Assembly (NCBI RefSeq): GCF_000184685.1
Contig: NC_014830.1
Location: 1,612,001-1,676,000, forward strand
Length of the DNA stretch: 64,000 bases
From: Intrasporangium calvum DSM 43043
GTDB taxonomy: Bacteria > Actinomycetota > Actinomycetes > Actinomycetales > Dermatophilaceae
Reading direction: 5' to 3'
Below are positions 34,194-42,937 of the stretch, piece after piece (the stretch's first letter is position 1; every line of letters starts with the position of its first letter). The notes under the pieces are model-generated. The model saw only the letters and a list, made by a program, of their open reading frames with translations. It was not told the origin of the DNA and searched no databases. The position numbers and the translations under genes were made by a program.

Positions 34194-34982
34194 ATGGAGA
34201 TTCGCGGTGATGACAGGCGCGCGCTCGAGCAGGCGTGGTCGACCTACGAGCAGTGGCTCGCAGAGCGGATCGCGCACCTGACGCCGGGTGCCGTGCTGGC
34301 CATCGGGCTCCGGCGCCCGAGTCGGGAGGACGGACTCGGGCCGTCGGTCGACCTCTACGTCGAGACGGACGGGTCCCTGCTCGCCTCCGCCACGGGAAAC
34401 AGCGTCCTCGGTGCTCGGTACCGTGTCGCCGACCTGGAGCAGCAGGCACTGGCGCAGGCGTGGTCGGTGGCGGTGCGGAACGGGCGAGGCGTCGTGCTGT
34501 GGGAGCTGCGCCGGGCTCGTGGCGACGCCGCCGAGGTCGCCGCACAGGTGTGCCGGTTCCTGTCCCGGGCCTACCGGGTGCCCCATCCGGTCCTCCTCGC
34601 CACGCAGGTGGACGGCGCGCTGGCCGCTGCGACCGACTGGCGTCAGGTCCACGGCGGGCCGGCGCCCGTCGACCAGTGCGGGTGGGCCGGCTCACCGACT
34701 CCGCGGGCCGGCAGGGATGGGGAAGGCAGGAGCGGCCTCGGCGCTGCGGTGCTGCTCGAACCAGTGCACGGCACGGAGCACGCCCACGTCGTCGAACCGT
34801 CGCCCCGACACCTGCAGGCCGACGGCCCGCCCGTCGATCAGGAAGCCGCAGTTGACGGACGCGGCGGGCTGGCCGGACAGGTTGTAGGGCGCGGTGAACC
34901 CGATGTGGGCCATTCCCTCGTCGGAGTCCCCCCAGGGCATCGGCCACTCGGCGGGGAAGGCCGCCACCGGGGCCACCGGTGA
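34194..34982 (+). CDS. Hypothetical protein with possible TY-Chap-like N-terminal domain
   Basis: The ORF starts at ATG 34194 with GGGGAGAGGG just upstream. Residues 1-165 look like a genuine protein: an aromatic WSTYEQWLAERIAHLTPGAVL helix, GPSVDLYVETDGSLLASATGNSVLG, and QAWSVAVRNGRGVVLWELRRARGDAAEVAAQVCRFLSRAY. This resembles the secretion-chaperone-like TY-Chap domains found in actinobacteria, an inference of low certainty. After about residue 166 the frame continues 290 bases antisense to the amidase gene, and that part is probably only a shadow of the amidase. The natural stop may have been lost by a frameshift. Total length 262 residues. Confidence 0.55.
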   Translation: MEIRGDDRRALEQAWSTYEQWLAERIAHLTPGAVLAIGLRRPSREDGLGPSVDLYVETDGSLLASATGNSVLGARYRVADLEQQALAQAWSVAVRNGRGVVLWELRRARGDAAEVAAQVCRFLSRAYRVPHPVLLATQVDGALAAATDWRQVHGGPAPVDQCGWAGSPTPRAGRDGEGRSGLGAAVLLEPVHGTEHAHVVEPSPRHLQADGPPVDQEAAVDGRGGLAGQVVGRGEPDVGHSLVGVPPGHRPLGGEGRHRGHR

Positions 34983-36128
34983 CAGGACGAGGTCGAAGGG
35001 CTCGGTGGCGCGGGCCGTCACCTCCTGGAGGCGCATGATGGCCGTGTAGTCGCGCATCAGCTCGCCGGCCGACACGTCTCGCGCCGCCTCGACCCACCGT
35101 CGGATGAAGGGCAGCACGCGGGACCGGCCCGAGGGGTCGAGGGCCTCGAGGTCGACGAGTGAGCGCACCCGCCAGAACTCGTCGAGTCGACGCAGCAGCT
35201 CAGCGGTGAGGAAGGGCGCCACCGGCTCGACGCGGGCTCCGGCCGCTTCGAACACGCCGGCTGCCGCCTCCACCGCCGCCCGGATGTCCGACGCGACGGT
35301 GAGCCCGCAGCCGGCGTCCACGTGGAGTCCGACCCGTAGGCCCGCCACGTCGTAGGTCCCGCCGGCCGTGAGGTCGTCGAGCTCGAGCTGTCCCGGCGGG
35401 AGGGCCGTCCAGTCCCTCGGGTCGGGCCGGCTGATCACCGCGAGGAGCAGCGCGGCGTCGGTCGCAGTGCGCGTCATGGGCCCCGCGACCCGCCCGAGGT
35501 AGGGGGCGTCGAGCGGCACCCGGCCGGCGCTGGGCTTGAGCGTGGTGAGGCCGAGCCAGGTCCCGGGGAGGCGGATGGAGCCGCCGATGTCGGTGCCGAC
35601 GTGGAGCGGCCCGTAGCCCCCCGCGGCAGCGGCGCCCGCGCCGGAACTGGACCCTCCCGTCGTCAGGCGCGGGTCCCACGGGCTGCGCGTGACGCCGTGG
35701 AGGCTGGAGACGCCGGAGGAGAGCATGCCCCAGTCGGGCATGACCGTGGAGCCGAGGATGACCCCGCCCGACTCCTCGATCCGCTCGACGACGGGGCAGC
35801 TGCGCTCGGGGACCACCGGCGCCACCCCGGCGTTGCCGGCGGGCATCGGCACCCCGGCCCGAGCGAGGTTCTCCTTGACCGTGACGGGGACCCCGTCGAT
35901 CGGACCCAGCGGGGCACCCGCGCGCCAGCGAGCGGCACTCAGCTCAGCGGCATACAGCGCCGCGTCGAGGTCGTAACGCCAGAAGGCGTTGAGCTCGGGC
36001 TCCCGCTCCGCGACCACGTCGGCGACGTCTCTGACGACGTCCACGGGGGAGAGCGAGAGCGAGGCGTATGCCGCTGAGAGCGCTTGCGCCGTCAGGCTCG
36101 CCGGGCGCCCGGCCGGGTTCTGCTCCAC
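34692..36128 (-). CDS. Amidase signature family enzyme
   Basis: A 478-residue amide hydrolase. The Ser-cisSer-Lys triad is visible: Lys in VTVKENL (about residue 85), the cis-serine in TTGGSSSGAG (about 157) and the nucleophile in GTDIGGSIR (about 178). Members cleave amides, peptides or nitrile-derived amides. GTG 36128 is preceded by GGGAGGTGACC. It is transcribed divergently from an ABC transporter operon that also encodes an aldehyde dehydrogenase and an SDR, so it probably acts on an imported amide-containing compound. Two copies of the dispersed motif (35941 and 36066) lie in its first third, read as YAAE and SAAY. The 3' end overlaps an ORF on the other strand. Confidence 0.92.
   Translation of the reverse strand: MEQNPAGRPASLTAQALSAAYASLSLSPVDVVRDVADVVAEREPELNAFWRYDLDAALYAAELSAARWRAGAPLGPIDGVPVTVKENLARAGVPMPAGNAGVAPVVPERSCPVVERIEESGGVILGSTVMPDWGMLSSGVSSLHGVTRSPWDPRLTTGGSSSGAGAAAAGGYGPLHVGTDIGGSIRLPGTWLGLTTLKPSAGRVPLDAPYLGRVAGPMTRTATDAALLLAVISRPDPRDWTALPPGQLELDDLTAGGTYDVAGLRVGLHVDAGCGLTVASDIRAAVEAAAGVFEAAGARVEPVAPFLTAELLRRLDEFWRVRSLVDLEALDPSGRSRVLPFIRRWVEAARDVSAGELMRDYTAIMRLQEVTARATEPFDLVLSPVAPVAAFPAEWPMPWGDSDEGMAHIGFTAPYNLSGQPAASVNCGFLIDGRAVGLQVSGRRFDDVGVLRAVHWFEQHRSAEAAPAFPIPAGPRSR
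35941..35955 (+). repeat. AGCTCAGCGGCATAC motif copy inside the amidase gene
   Basis: Antisense to the gene; on the sense strand it reads Leu-Tyr-Ala-Ala-Glu. Confidence 0.7.
36066..36078 (-). repeat. GTATGCCGCTGAG motif copy inside the amidase gene
   Basis: Second copy, 111 bases from the first and in opposite orientation; read Ser-Ala-Ala-Tyr on the sense strand. Confidence 0.6.
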
Positions 36129-36169
36129 TCGCGGTCACCTCCCTTCCGAGCTCGGTGTCGTGTCCTCCC

Positions 36170-36207
36170 TTGACATCCGGACCATTGCCGGAAACGGTAG
36201 CCGTCAA
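36170..36207. promoter_or_regulatory. Divergent promoter/operator region, amidase - ABC operon
   Basis: A consensus -35 TTGACA (36170-36175) faces the transporter operon, and TTGACG (minus strand, 36207-36202) faces the amidase, forming a TTGAC/GTCAA inverted pair 28 bases apart. No clear -10 is visible for either, so this is a candidate only. Confidence 0.35.
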
Positions 36208-36263
36208 CGCCGAAAAGTCCACTGGCCAGACCAGCGGGACACCGTTGACGGGATGGAGCCACG

Positions 36264-37787
36264 ATGACGCCGAGCCGGGTCGCCGCCAGCGGGAGCGTCC
36301 TGCTCCTCGCCCTCACCGCAGCCTGCTCCGCCGGGTCGGGGACCTCGGACGGCGCCGCGACCACCGGTGCCGGTGGGAAGGTCGGCACGTCGCTGACCGT
36401 CGGTCTCGTCGCCGAGCCGGTCAGCCTCGACTTCACGACCAAGGACGGCGCGGCCATCCCGCAGGCGTTGCTCGACAACGTCTACGAGACGCTCGTCAAG
36501 GTCGACCAGTCCGGTGAGCTCCAGCCGGCGCTCGCGTCCGGGTGGCGCGTCTCCGAGGACCAGAAGACCTACACTTTCGACCTCGTCCAGGGCGCGAAAT
36601 TCACCAACGGGCGGCCCTTCACGGCCAAGGACGCCGCGTTCTCCATCAACCGCGTCAAGAGCGACTGGACCGTCTCGCTGAAGTCGGCCATGGACGTCGT
36701 CGCCGCGGCGAAGGCCGTGAGCGACACCCAGCTCGAGGTGACGCTGGCCAAGCCGAGCAACAACTGGCTCTACAAGATGTCGACCCGCGTGGGCGCGATG
36801 ATGACCGAGCAGGGAGTCGCGGACCTCGCAGCCAAACCAGTGGGCACGGGTCCCTACGTCTTCACGGAGTGGCGTCGCGGCGACTCCATCTCGTTCGCCG
36901 CGAACCCGGACTACTGGGGGACCAAGCCGTTCTTCCAGGACGTCACCCTCAAGTACTTCAAGGACCCGTCCGCGCTGAACAACGCCTTGCTCACCGGCAC
37001 GATCGACGTCATCGGCACGGTGCAGGCCCCCGAGTCGCTCCAGCAGTTCGAGGGCAACGACCGGTTCGAGATCACCGAGGGCACGACGAACGGCGAGGTG
37101 CTCCTGTCGTTCAACAACGGCAAGGCGCCGATGAACGACCTCAAGGTGCGGCAGGCGGTGCGCCACGCGATCGACCACCGCGCCCTGCTCGACACGTGCT
37201 GGGCCGGCCGCGGCACGCTCATCGGCAGCATGGTGCCGCCGACCGACCCCTGGTACGAGGACCTCACCGGCCTGTACCCCTACGACCTCGCGAAGGCCAA
37301 GGCGCTCGTCGCGGAGACCGGGGTCGCGTCCACCGCCCTGCGGCTGCGGCTGCCGTCCTTGCCCTACGCGACGTCGTGCGGCCAGGTCGTCAAGAGCCAG
37401 CTCGAGCAGGCCGGCTTCACGGTCGACCTCGACCAGCTCGAGTTCCCCGCCGTGTGGCTGAGCACCGTCTTCACGGACGCCGACTACGACATGTCGATCG
37501 TCGCGCACGTCGAGCCCCGCGACCTCGCCGCGGTCTTCGGCAACCCGGACTACTACACGCGCTACGACAACAAGCAGCTCCAGGCCGACCTCGCCGCGGC
37601 CGACGCGGGGACGGTAGACCAGCAGGTGGACCTGATGAAGAAGGCCGCCCGCGAGCTGTCCGAGGACGCCGCCGGTGACTTCCTCTTCCTCCTGCCCAAC
37701 CTCATGGTCGCCGAGAAGGGCATCACCGGCCTGCCGAAGAACGCCATCACGGAGTCGTTCCGCCTCGCCGACCTCAGCCGCGGCTGA
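36264..37787 (+). CDS. ABC transporter substrate-binding lipoprotein, family 5
   Basis: A 507-residue periplasmic-type receptor of the peptide/opine/nickel (family 5) class. The lipobox LTAAC puts the lipid-modified Cys at residue 21 after a hydrophobic signal, so the mature protein is anchored to the outer face of the membrane. The body shows SLTVGLVAEPVSLDF, FTAKDAAFSINRVK, GTGPYVFTEWRRGDS and NDLKVRQAVRHAIDHRALL, all typical. GGAG lies five bases before the ATG. It is the first gene of a run of seven on the same strand. The ligand is unknown; the downstream dehydrogenases and divergent amidase suggest an amide, peptide or amino-sugar-like compound. Confidence 0.93.
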   Translation: MTPSRVAASGSVLLLALTAACSAGSGTSDGAATTGAGGKVGTSLTVGLVAEPVSLDFTTKDGAAIPQALLDNVYETLVKVDQSGELQPALASGWRVSEDQKTYTFDLVQGAKFTNGRPFTAKDAAFSINRVKSDWTVSLKSAMDVVAAAKAVSDTQLEVTLAKPSNNWLYKMSTRVGAMMTEQGVADLAAKPVGTGPYVFTEWRRGDSISFAANPDYWGTKPFFQDVTLKYFKDPSALNNALLTGTIDVIGTVQAPESLQQFEGNDRFEITEGTTNGEVLLSFNNGKAPMNDLKVRQAVRHAIDHRALLDTCWAGRGTLIGSMVPPTDPWYEDLTGLYPYDLAKAKALVAETGVASTALRLRLPSLPYATSCGQVVKSQLEQAGFTVDLDQLEFPAVWLSTVFTDADYDMSIVAHVEPRDLAAVFGNPDYYTRYDNKQLQADLAAADAGTVDQQVDLMKKAARELSEDAAGDFLFLLPNLMVAEKGITGLPKNAITESFRLADLSRG

Positions 37788-37808
37788 GCAGGGACGTCGG
37801 ACGGGACC

Positions 37809-38759
37809 ATGCTGCTGCACCTCGTCCGCAGGACCGCCGTCCTCCTGGCGAGCCTGGCGGTGAGCTCCGCCCTCGTCTTCGGTTTCATGGTTCTCCTGCC
37901 CGGAGATCCGGCTCGGGTCGCCCTGGGGGTCAACGCCTCGGAGGAGGCGGTGGGGCGGTTGCGGACCGAGTTCGGGCTCGACCGCCCGATCGTGGAGCAG
38001 TACGTCTCCTGGGTATCGGGCCTGCTCCGACTCGATCTGGGGCGGAGCTACGTCTCCCAGGTCGAGATCGCGCCGCAGATCCTCGACCGTCTGCAGGTCA
38101 CGTTGTGGCTGGTCGGCTGCGCGATGGTCCTCGCCGTGGTGGTCGCCGTGCCGGTCGGGACACTGATGGCGCTGCACCACCGGCGGGTGAGCGGCCTCGT
38201 CCTCTCCGCCGTGGCACAGGTCGGGGTCGCAGTGCCGGCGTTCCTCGCCGGCATCCTGCTGATCACCGTCTTCGCGGTTCGGCTCGGCTGGCTGCCGGCC
38301 AACGGGTGGACCCCGCCGAACGAGGACCCGGTCCAGTTCCTGCGCCAGCTCGTCCTGCCGGTCCTCTCGCTCGGCCTGGTCCAAGGTGCCGTCCTCACCC
38401 GCTACGTCCGCAGCTCCGTCCTCGACGTCCAGCGGGAGGACTACATCCGCACCGCCCGGGCCAAGGGGCTGGGCCCGTTCCGGGCCTTGTGGCGCCATGG
38501 TTTCCGCAACGCGGCGATCCCGGTCGTCACGGTCCTCGCCCTGCAGCTCTCCACCCTGCTCATCGGCGCCGTCGTCGTCGAGCGGGTCTTCGTCATCCCG
38601 GGCCTGGGCAGCCTGCTCCTCGACCAGGTGTCGAACCGGGACCTCGTGTTCGTGCAGGACATCGTCATGCTGCTCGTCCTCGCGGTGCTGCTCGTGAACT
38701 TCGTCGTGGACGTCCTCTACGTGGTCATCGACCCGCGGCTGCGGGTGGGTCGGCCATGA
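37809..38759 (+). CDS. ABC transporter permease, DppB-like
   Basis: A 316-residue inner-membrane permease with about six transmembrane helices. The N-terminal LLHLVRRTAVLLASLAVSSALVFGFMVLLPGDPA and the EYIRTARAKGLG-type loop (here DYIRTARAKGLG near residue 212) are hallmarks of the DppB/OppB branch; that loop contacts the ATPases. It starts 21 bases after the receptor gene and its TGA overlaps the next ATG (ATGA). The second permease is the DppC-type partner. Substrate specificity is set by the receptor. Confidence 0.93.
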   Translation: MLLHLVRRTAVLLASLAVSSALVFGFMVLLPGDPARVALGVNASEEAVGRLRTEFGLDRPIVEQYVSWVSGLLRLDLGRSYVSQVEIAPQILDRLQVTLWLVGCAMVLAVVVAVPVGTLMALHHRRVSGLVLSAVAQVGVAVPAFLAGILLITVFAVRLGWLPANGWTPPNEDPVQFLRQLVLPVLSLGLVQGAVLTRYVRSSVLDVQREDYIRTARAKGLGPFRALWRHGFRNAAIPVVTVLALQLSTLLIGAVVVERVFVIPGLGSLLLDQVSNRDLVFVQDIVMLLVLAVLLVNFVVDVLYVVIDPRLRVGRP

Positions 38760-39643
38760 CGGCGCCACTCCCGGAGGCCCTCGACCCGCGCGAGGCCGCC
38801 ATCGCCGGTCAGCCGCCCGTTCGCCGGCGCCCGGGCCCGAGTCTCGTGGTCGGCGCGGTCATCGTCGGCCTCGTGGTCGTCCTCGCGCTCGTGTCGTTCG
38901 TGTGGACGCCGCACGACCCGACCCTGGTCAACGCGGGAGCGCGGCTGCGCGACGTCGGCGATCCCGAGTACTGGCTCGGCAGCGACAAGTTCGGCCGCGA
39001 CGTCCTCAGCCAGATCCTCGTGGGGGCCCGGACGACTCTCTTCGTCGGGGTCGTCGCCGTTGGCGTGGCCGGCCTCCTCGGCGTTCCCCTCGGGGTCGTG
39101 GCCGCGATGGCGCCGCGCTGGCTCGGCGAGCCGCTGATGCGGGGGATGGATCTGCTCCTCGCCTTCCCGGCCCTCCTGCTCGCGATCATGTTCAGCGCCG
39201 TCTACGGCGGTAGCACGCTCGTCGCCATGGTGGCCATCGGGATCGCCACGGTGCCGAGCTTCGCGCGCCTCGTGCGCAGCGGTGCCCTCCAGGTGCTCAG
39301 CAGCGAGTACGTCCTCGCCGCGCGGGCCGCCGGGCGGAGTGCCTGGGGCATCGGGCTGAAGCACGTCCTGCCCAACGTCAGCAGCCTGGTCATCGTCCAG
39401 GCGTCGGTCGCCTTCGCCATCGCGGTCCTCGCCGAGGCGGCGCTGTCCTTCCTCGGCTACGGCACGCCGCCACCGACCCCGAGCTGGGGCCGGATGCTCC
39501 AGGAGAGCCAGGAGCTGCTCTTCTCGGCGCCGCGCCTGGCGTTCGTCCCGGGCTCGGCGATCGCCCTGGCCGTCCTCGGCTTCAACCTGCTCGGTGACGG
39601 GTTGCGCGATCGCTACGACCCGCGTCTGGAGGACCGCCGATGA
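38756..39643 (+). CDS. ABC transporter permease, DppC-like
   Basis: A 295-residue permease with six predicted helices. The cytoplasmic N-terminus is Pro/Arg-rich, followed by the DPTLVNAGARL-GSDKFGRDVLSQILVGARTTLFVG region that is diagnostic of DppC/OppC, and the coupling loop EYVLAARAAG near 180. ATGA overlaps join it to both neighbours, so the operon is translationally coupled. Partner of the DppB-like permease; both form the channel. Confidence 0.93.
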   Translation: MTAPLPEALDPREAAIAGQPPVRRRPGPSLVVGAVIVGLVVVLALVSFVWTPHDPTLVNAGARLRDVGDPEYWLGSDKFGRDVLSQILVGARTTLFVGVVAVGVAGLLGVPLGVVAAMAPRWLGEPLMRGMDLLLAFPALLLAIMFSAVYGGSTLVAMVAIGIATVPSFARLVRSGALQVLSSEYVLAARAAGRSAWGIGLKHVLPNVSSLVIVQASVAFAIAVLAEAALSFLGYGTPPPTPSWGRMLQESQELLFSAPRLAFVPGSAIALAVLGFNLLGDGLRDRYDPRLEDRR

Positions 39644-40629
39644 GCGCTGGCCCCGTCCTCGACGTGCGAGGCCTCTCGGTGAGGATCGGACGACACGGCC
39701 TCCTGCACGACCTGACCTTCTCCATCCGGAGTGGTGAGCGGGTGGGGCTGATCGGCGAGTCGGGCTCCGGGAAGTCCCTGACGAGCGTGGCGCTGCTCGG
39801 CCTGCTGCCCGAAGGGGCGCGCGTCACGGGGTCGGTGCGCCTCGCCGGGGTGGCCCACGACGTCGTCGGAGCCGGCGAGCGCGCCATGGCAAAGGTGCGG
39901 GGCAACGACGTGTCGATGGTCTTCCAGGAGCCGATGACCGCCCTCAACCCGACGATGCGCGTCGGAGCGCAGGTGGCCGAGACGATCCTGATCCACGGTG
40001 GTCGGGGTCGGCGACCCGAAGCCGGGCGGGGCGCGGTCCGCGAGCGGGTGGTCACCCTCCTCGACCAGGTCGGGCTCCCGACGCCGGCGGAGCTCGCCCG
40101 GGCCTACCCGCACCAGCTCTCGGGCGGCCAGCGCCAGCGCGTCGTCGTGGCCATCGCCCTGGCGAACGACCCGGAGCTGCTCGTCTGTGACGAGCCGACG
40201 ACCGCCCTCGACGTGACGGTGCAGGCCAAGGTGCTCGACCTCATCGTCCGGGGCGTCGAGGCCCGCCGGGCGGCGCTGCTCCTCGTCACCCACGACCTGC
40301 CCGTCGTCGCCACGGCCTGCGAGCGCGTCCTCGTCATGTACGGCGGCCGGATCGTCGAGGCCGGCGCGGTGGCGGAGGTCTTCACCCGCCCCCGCCACCG
40401 CTACACCGAGGGACTGCTCGGGGCGTCGGACCTCGAGAGTGCGCCCCGTGGGAAGCCGCTCTCGACGATCCCCGGCTCGGTCCCGCCCGCTGGTGCCTTC
40501 CCGGAGGGCTGCGTCTTCCGCACCCGCTGCGCGCACGCCACGACCGAGTGCGCGGTCCAGCCGCCGTGGAGCAGTGCCGACCCCGGCCACGGCCACGCGT
40601 GTGTGCACCCGGCGGGAGTCGCGCCATGA
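39640..40629 (+). CDS. ABC transporter ATP-binding protein, DppD-like
   Basis: A 329-residue ATPase. Walker A GESGSGKS is at about residues 39-46, signature LSGGQRQRV near 162, Walker B LLVCDEPTTALD near 182. The C-terminal oligopeptide-type Cys motif (GCVFRTRCAHATTECAV, about 291-307) can hold a [4Fe-4S] cluster in peptide transporters. The start overlaps the upstream stop (ATGA) and its own stop overlaps the next gene. Works as heterodimer with the following ATPase. Confidence 0.93.
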   Translation: MSAGPVLDVRGLSVRIGRHGLLHDLTFSIRSGERVGLIGESGSGKSLTSVALLGLLPEGARVTGSVRLAGVAHDVVGAGERAMAKVRGNDVSMVFQEPMTALNPTMRVGAQVAETILIHGGRGRRPEAGRGAVRERVVTLLDQVGLPTPAELARAYPHQLSGGQRQRVVVAIALANDPELLVCDEPTTALDVTVQAKVLDLIVRGVEARRAALLLVTHDLPVVATACERVLVMYGGRIVEAGAVAEVFTRPRHRYTEGLLGASDLESAPRGKPLSTIPGSVPPAGAFPEGCVFRTRCAHATTECAVQPPWSSADPGHGHACVHPAGVAP

Positions 40630-41471
40630 GTGCGTCGATCGTCGTGCGGGACGTCGTGCGTCACTACCGACGTCCGCGGACGTCCTTGCTGCGCAAGAGT
40701 CCTCCGGTCGAGGCGGTCAAAGGAGTCAGCTTCGAGGTCGGTCGGGGCGAGCGGTTCGGCATCGTCGGGGAGTCCGGGTCCGGCAAGTCGACGCTGCTGC
40801 GTCTCATCGCGGCTCTCGACCGCCCGACGAGCGGGGAGATCCTCATCGAGGGCATGGACGTCACCGGTCGCCGCGAGCGCGACCTGCGGTTCGTCCGGTC
40901 GCAGCTGCAGGTCGTCTTCCAGGACCCGATGGGGTCGCTCGACCCACGGATGCGCGTCCGCGACATCGTCGCCGAGCCGCTCGTCGCCCAGGGGGACGAG
41001 ACCGGGGGCGACCGGGACGCCCGGGAAGCCCGGGTCCTCGAGCTCCTCCAGGCGGTGGGACTTTCTGGCCAGGCCGCAGATCGGTTCCCGCACCAGTTCT
41101 CCGGCGGTCAGCGGCAGCGGATCTCCATCGCCCGGGCCCTCGCGCCGCGGCCCACGATCCTGCTGGCGGACGAGCCGGTGAGCGCCCTCGACGTGTCGGT
41201 GCGCGCGCAGGTGCTCAACCTCATCACCGAGCTGGTCGACCAGCTCGGTCTGACCCTCGTCCTCGTCTCGCATGACCTGTCCGTGGTGCGCCACACGTGT
41301 GACCGTGTCGCCGTGATGTGCGCCGGTGAGATCGTCGAGATCGGCCGGACCGAGCAGGTCTACGCTGCGCCGCAGCATCCCTATACCACTCAGCTGCTGC
41401 GCGCGGCGCCGAGCATGCGACGGGCGCTGCGCGGCGGGGGCACGGCGGAGCTCGTCGGAGGTGGCTCATGA
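40626..41471 (+). CDS. ABC transporter ATP-binding protein, DppF-like
   Basis: A 281-residue ATPase with Walker A GESGSGKS near residue 50, signature FSGGQRQRI near 160 and Walker B LLADEPVSALDVS near 180. It lacks the C-terminal Cys motif, as partner subunits often do. ATGA overlap links it to both neighbours. Together with the DppD-like subunit it drives import. Confidence 0.93.
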   Translation: MSASIVVRDVVRHYRRPRTSLLRKSPPVEAVKGVSFEVGRGERFGIVGESGSGKSTLLRLIAALDRPTSGEILIEGMDVTGRRERDLRFVRSQLQVVFQDPMGSLDPRMRVRDIVAEPLVAQGDETGGDRDAREARVLELLQAVGLSGQAADRFPHQFSGGQRQRISIARALAPRPTILLADEPVSALDVSVRAQVLNLITELVDQLGLTLVLVSHDLSVVRHTCDRVAVMCAGEIVEIGRTEQVYAAPQHPYTTQLLRAAPSMRRALRGGGTAELVGGGS

Positions 41472-42937
41472 CCGGACTGCACGTCCTCACCCATCCGTCC
41501 GGACTGCCCATCGGGGAGGAGTGGGTGCCCGGCGCGTCGACCGCGCCGGTGCGGTTCCCGTTCACCGGGGAGCTCGTCGCGGAGGCACCGGTGGGTTCCA
41601 GCGTGCTCGCCACCCGAGCGGTCTCGTATGCCGCTGGGCTCCGTGAGCGGGCCGCCTCCCTCCCGTCCCACGTCCGCCGTCGCGCCCTTGCTGCCGCGGC
41701 CGATGCGGTGGCGGCGCAGCGAGCGGAGTTCGAGCAGCTCCTCGTCCTCGAGACGGGCAAGCCGCTGGTGGACTGCCGCGTCGAGGTCGAGCGCACGCTG
41801 CTCACCCTGACGACGGCGGCGGAGGAGGTCGCCCGGCTGCACGGTGAGACGGTCCCGCTCGACCTGCTGCCGAGCGGCGAGGGCCTGATCGGCTTCTGGG
41901 TCCGTCGGCCCATCGGCGTCGTCGTGGGGATCGCCGGCTACAACTACCCGCTCCTGCTCGCCTCGCACAAGGTGGCGCCGGCCCTCGCGGCCGGGTGTCC
42001 CGTGGTCCTCAAGCCGGCTCCGCAGACGCCGCTGACGACGCTCTGGCTCGTGCACCTCCTGCGCGAGGCGCTCGCCGCGGCGGGTGGTCCTCGGGGGCTC
42101 GTGCAGCTCGTCACCGGCGGGGTGGACGTGGGCATGGCGCTCACGACGGACCGCCGGGTGGGGGCCGTCTCGTTCACCGGGTCCGCCGCCGTCGGCCACC
42201 GGATCGCCAGGGACGCGGCGCCGACCAAGGTGCTCCTGGAGCTCGGCTCGAACTCCGCCCTCGTCGTCGTCGAGGACGCGGACATCGACGCCGCGGCGGA
42301 TGCCGTGGTGCGGGGCGGCTACTACGCCTCCGGCCAGGCCTGCATCTCGGTGCAGCGCGTCGTCGTGGTCGAGCGGGTGCGCGACGCCTTCCTCGGCGCC
42401 TTGGGGCGGCGCCTCGCCGAGATCGTCGTGGGGGATCCCCGGTCTCCCGAGACCCGGGTCTCGGCGCTGATCGACGACCCGACGACAGCGCGGGTTCGTG
42501 GCTGGGTGGAGTCGGCCGTCTCGGCCGGCGCGACCCTCGTCCAGGGCGGTGAGGTGCGCGACGGGGTGCTGCAGCCGACCGTGCTGCTCGACGTCCCGGT
42601 GGGCGAGCCGGCGTGGGCCGAGGAGGTGTTCGGGCCCGTGGTCGCGGTGCGGTCGGTGCCGTCGGTGGACGACGCCCTCGACCTCGTCAACGAGTCGCGC
42701 TACGGGCTGCACGCGAGCGTCTTCACCACGTCTCTCGAGACCGCCTTCCGGGCCATCGAGCGAATCGAGACCGGGGGCGTCGTCGTCAACGAGGTCCCGG
42801 GCTTCCGGTCCGACGTCATGCCCTACGGCGGAGTCAAGGACTCGGGAGCGGGCCGGGAGGGCCCGCGCTTCGCCATCGAGGAGCTGACGGTGACCCGGAT
42901 GGCGATCATCCGCCCGAGCACGCGGACCCGGCCATGA
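41468..42937 (+). CDS. NAD(P)-dependent aldehyde dehydrogenase
   Basis: A 489-residue aldehyde dehydrogenase. The cofactor and active-site landmarks are GYNYPLLLASHKVAPALAAG, GSAAVGHRIA, the general-base Glu in LELGSNSALVV (about 257) and the catalytic Cys in YASGQACISVQR (about 291). The 5' codons contain an exact dispersed-motif copy. It is the sixth gene of the transporter operon, joined by an ATGA overlap, so it probably oxidises an aldehyde formed from the imported compound. Succinate-semialdehyde-like dehydrogenases are the closest by appearance, but the substrate is inferred. Confidence 0.92.
   Translation: MTGLHVLTHPSGLPIGEEWVPGASTAPVRFPFTGELVAEAPVGSSVLATRAVSYAAGLRERAASLPSHVRRRALAAAADAVAAQRAEFEQLLVLETGKPLVDCRVEVERTLLTLTTAAEEVARLHGETVPLDLLPSGEGLIGFWVRRPIGVVVGIAGYNYPLLLASHKVAPALAAGCPVVLKPAPQTPLTTLWLVHLLREALAAAGGPRGLVQLVTGGVDVGMALTTDRRVGAVSFTGSAAVGHRIARDAAPTKVLLELGSNSALVVVEDADIDAAADAVVRGGYYASGQACISVQRVVVVERVRDAFLGALGRRLAEIVVGDPRSPETRVSALIDDPTTARVRGWVESAVSAGATLVQGGEVRDGVLQPTVLLDVPVGEPAWAEEVFGPVVAVRSVPSVDDALDLVNESRYGLHASVFTTSLETAFRAIERIETGGVVVNEVPGFRSDVMPYGGVKDSGAGREGPRFAIEELTVTRMAIIRPSTRTRP
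41626..41640 (-). repeat. Exact 15-bp dispersed motif inside the aldehyde dehydrogenase gene
   Basis: GTATGCCGCTGGGCT, read Tyr-Ala-Ala-Gly. Confidence 0.8.
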
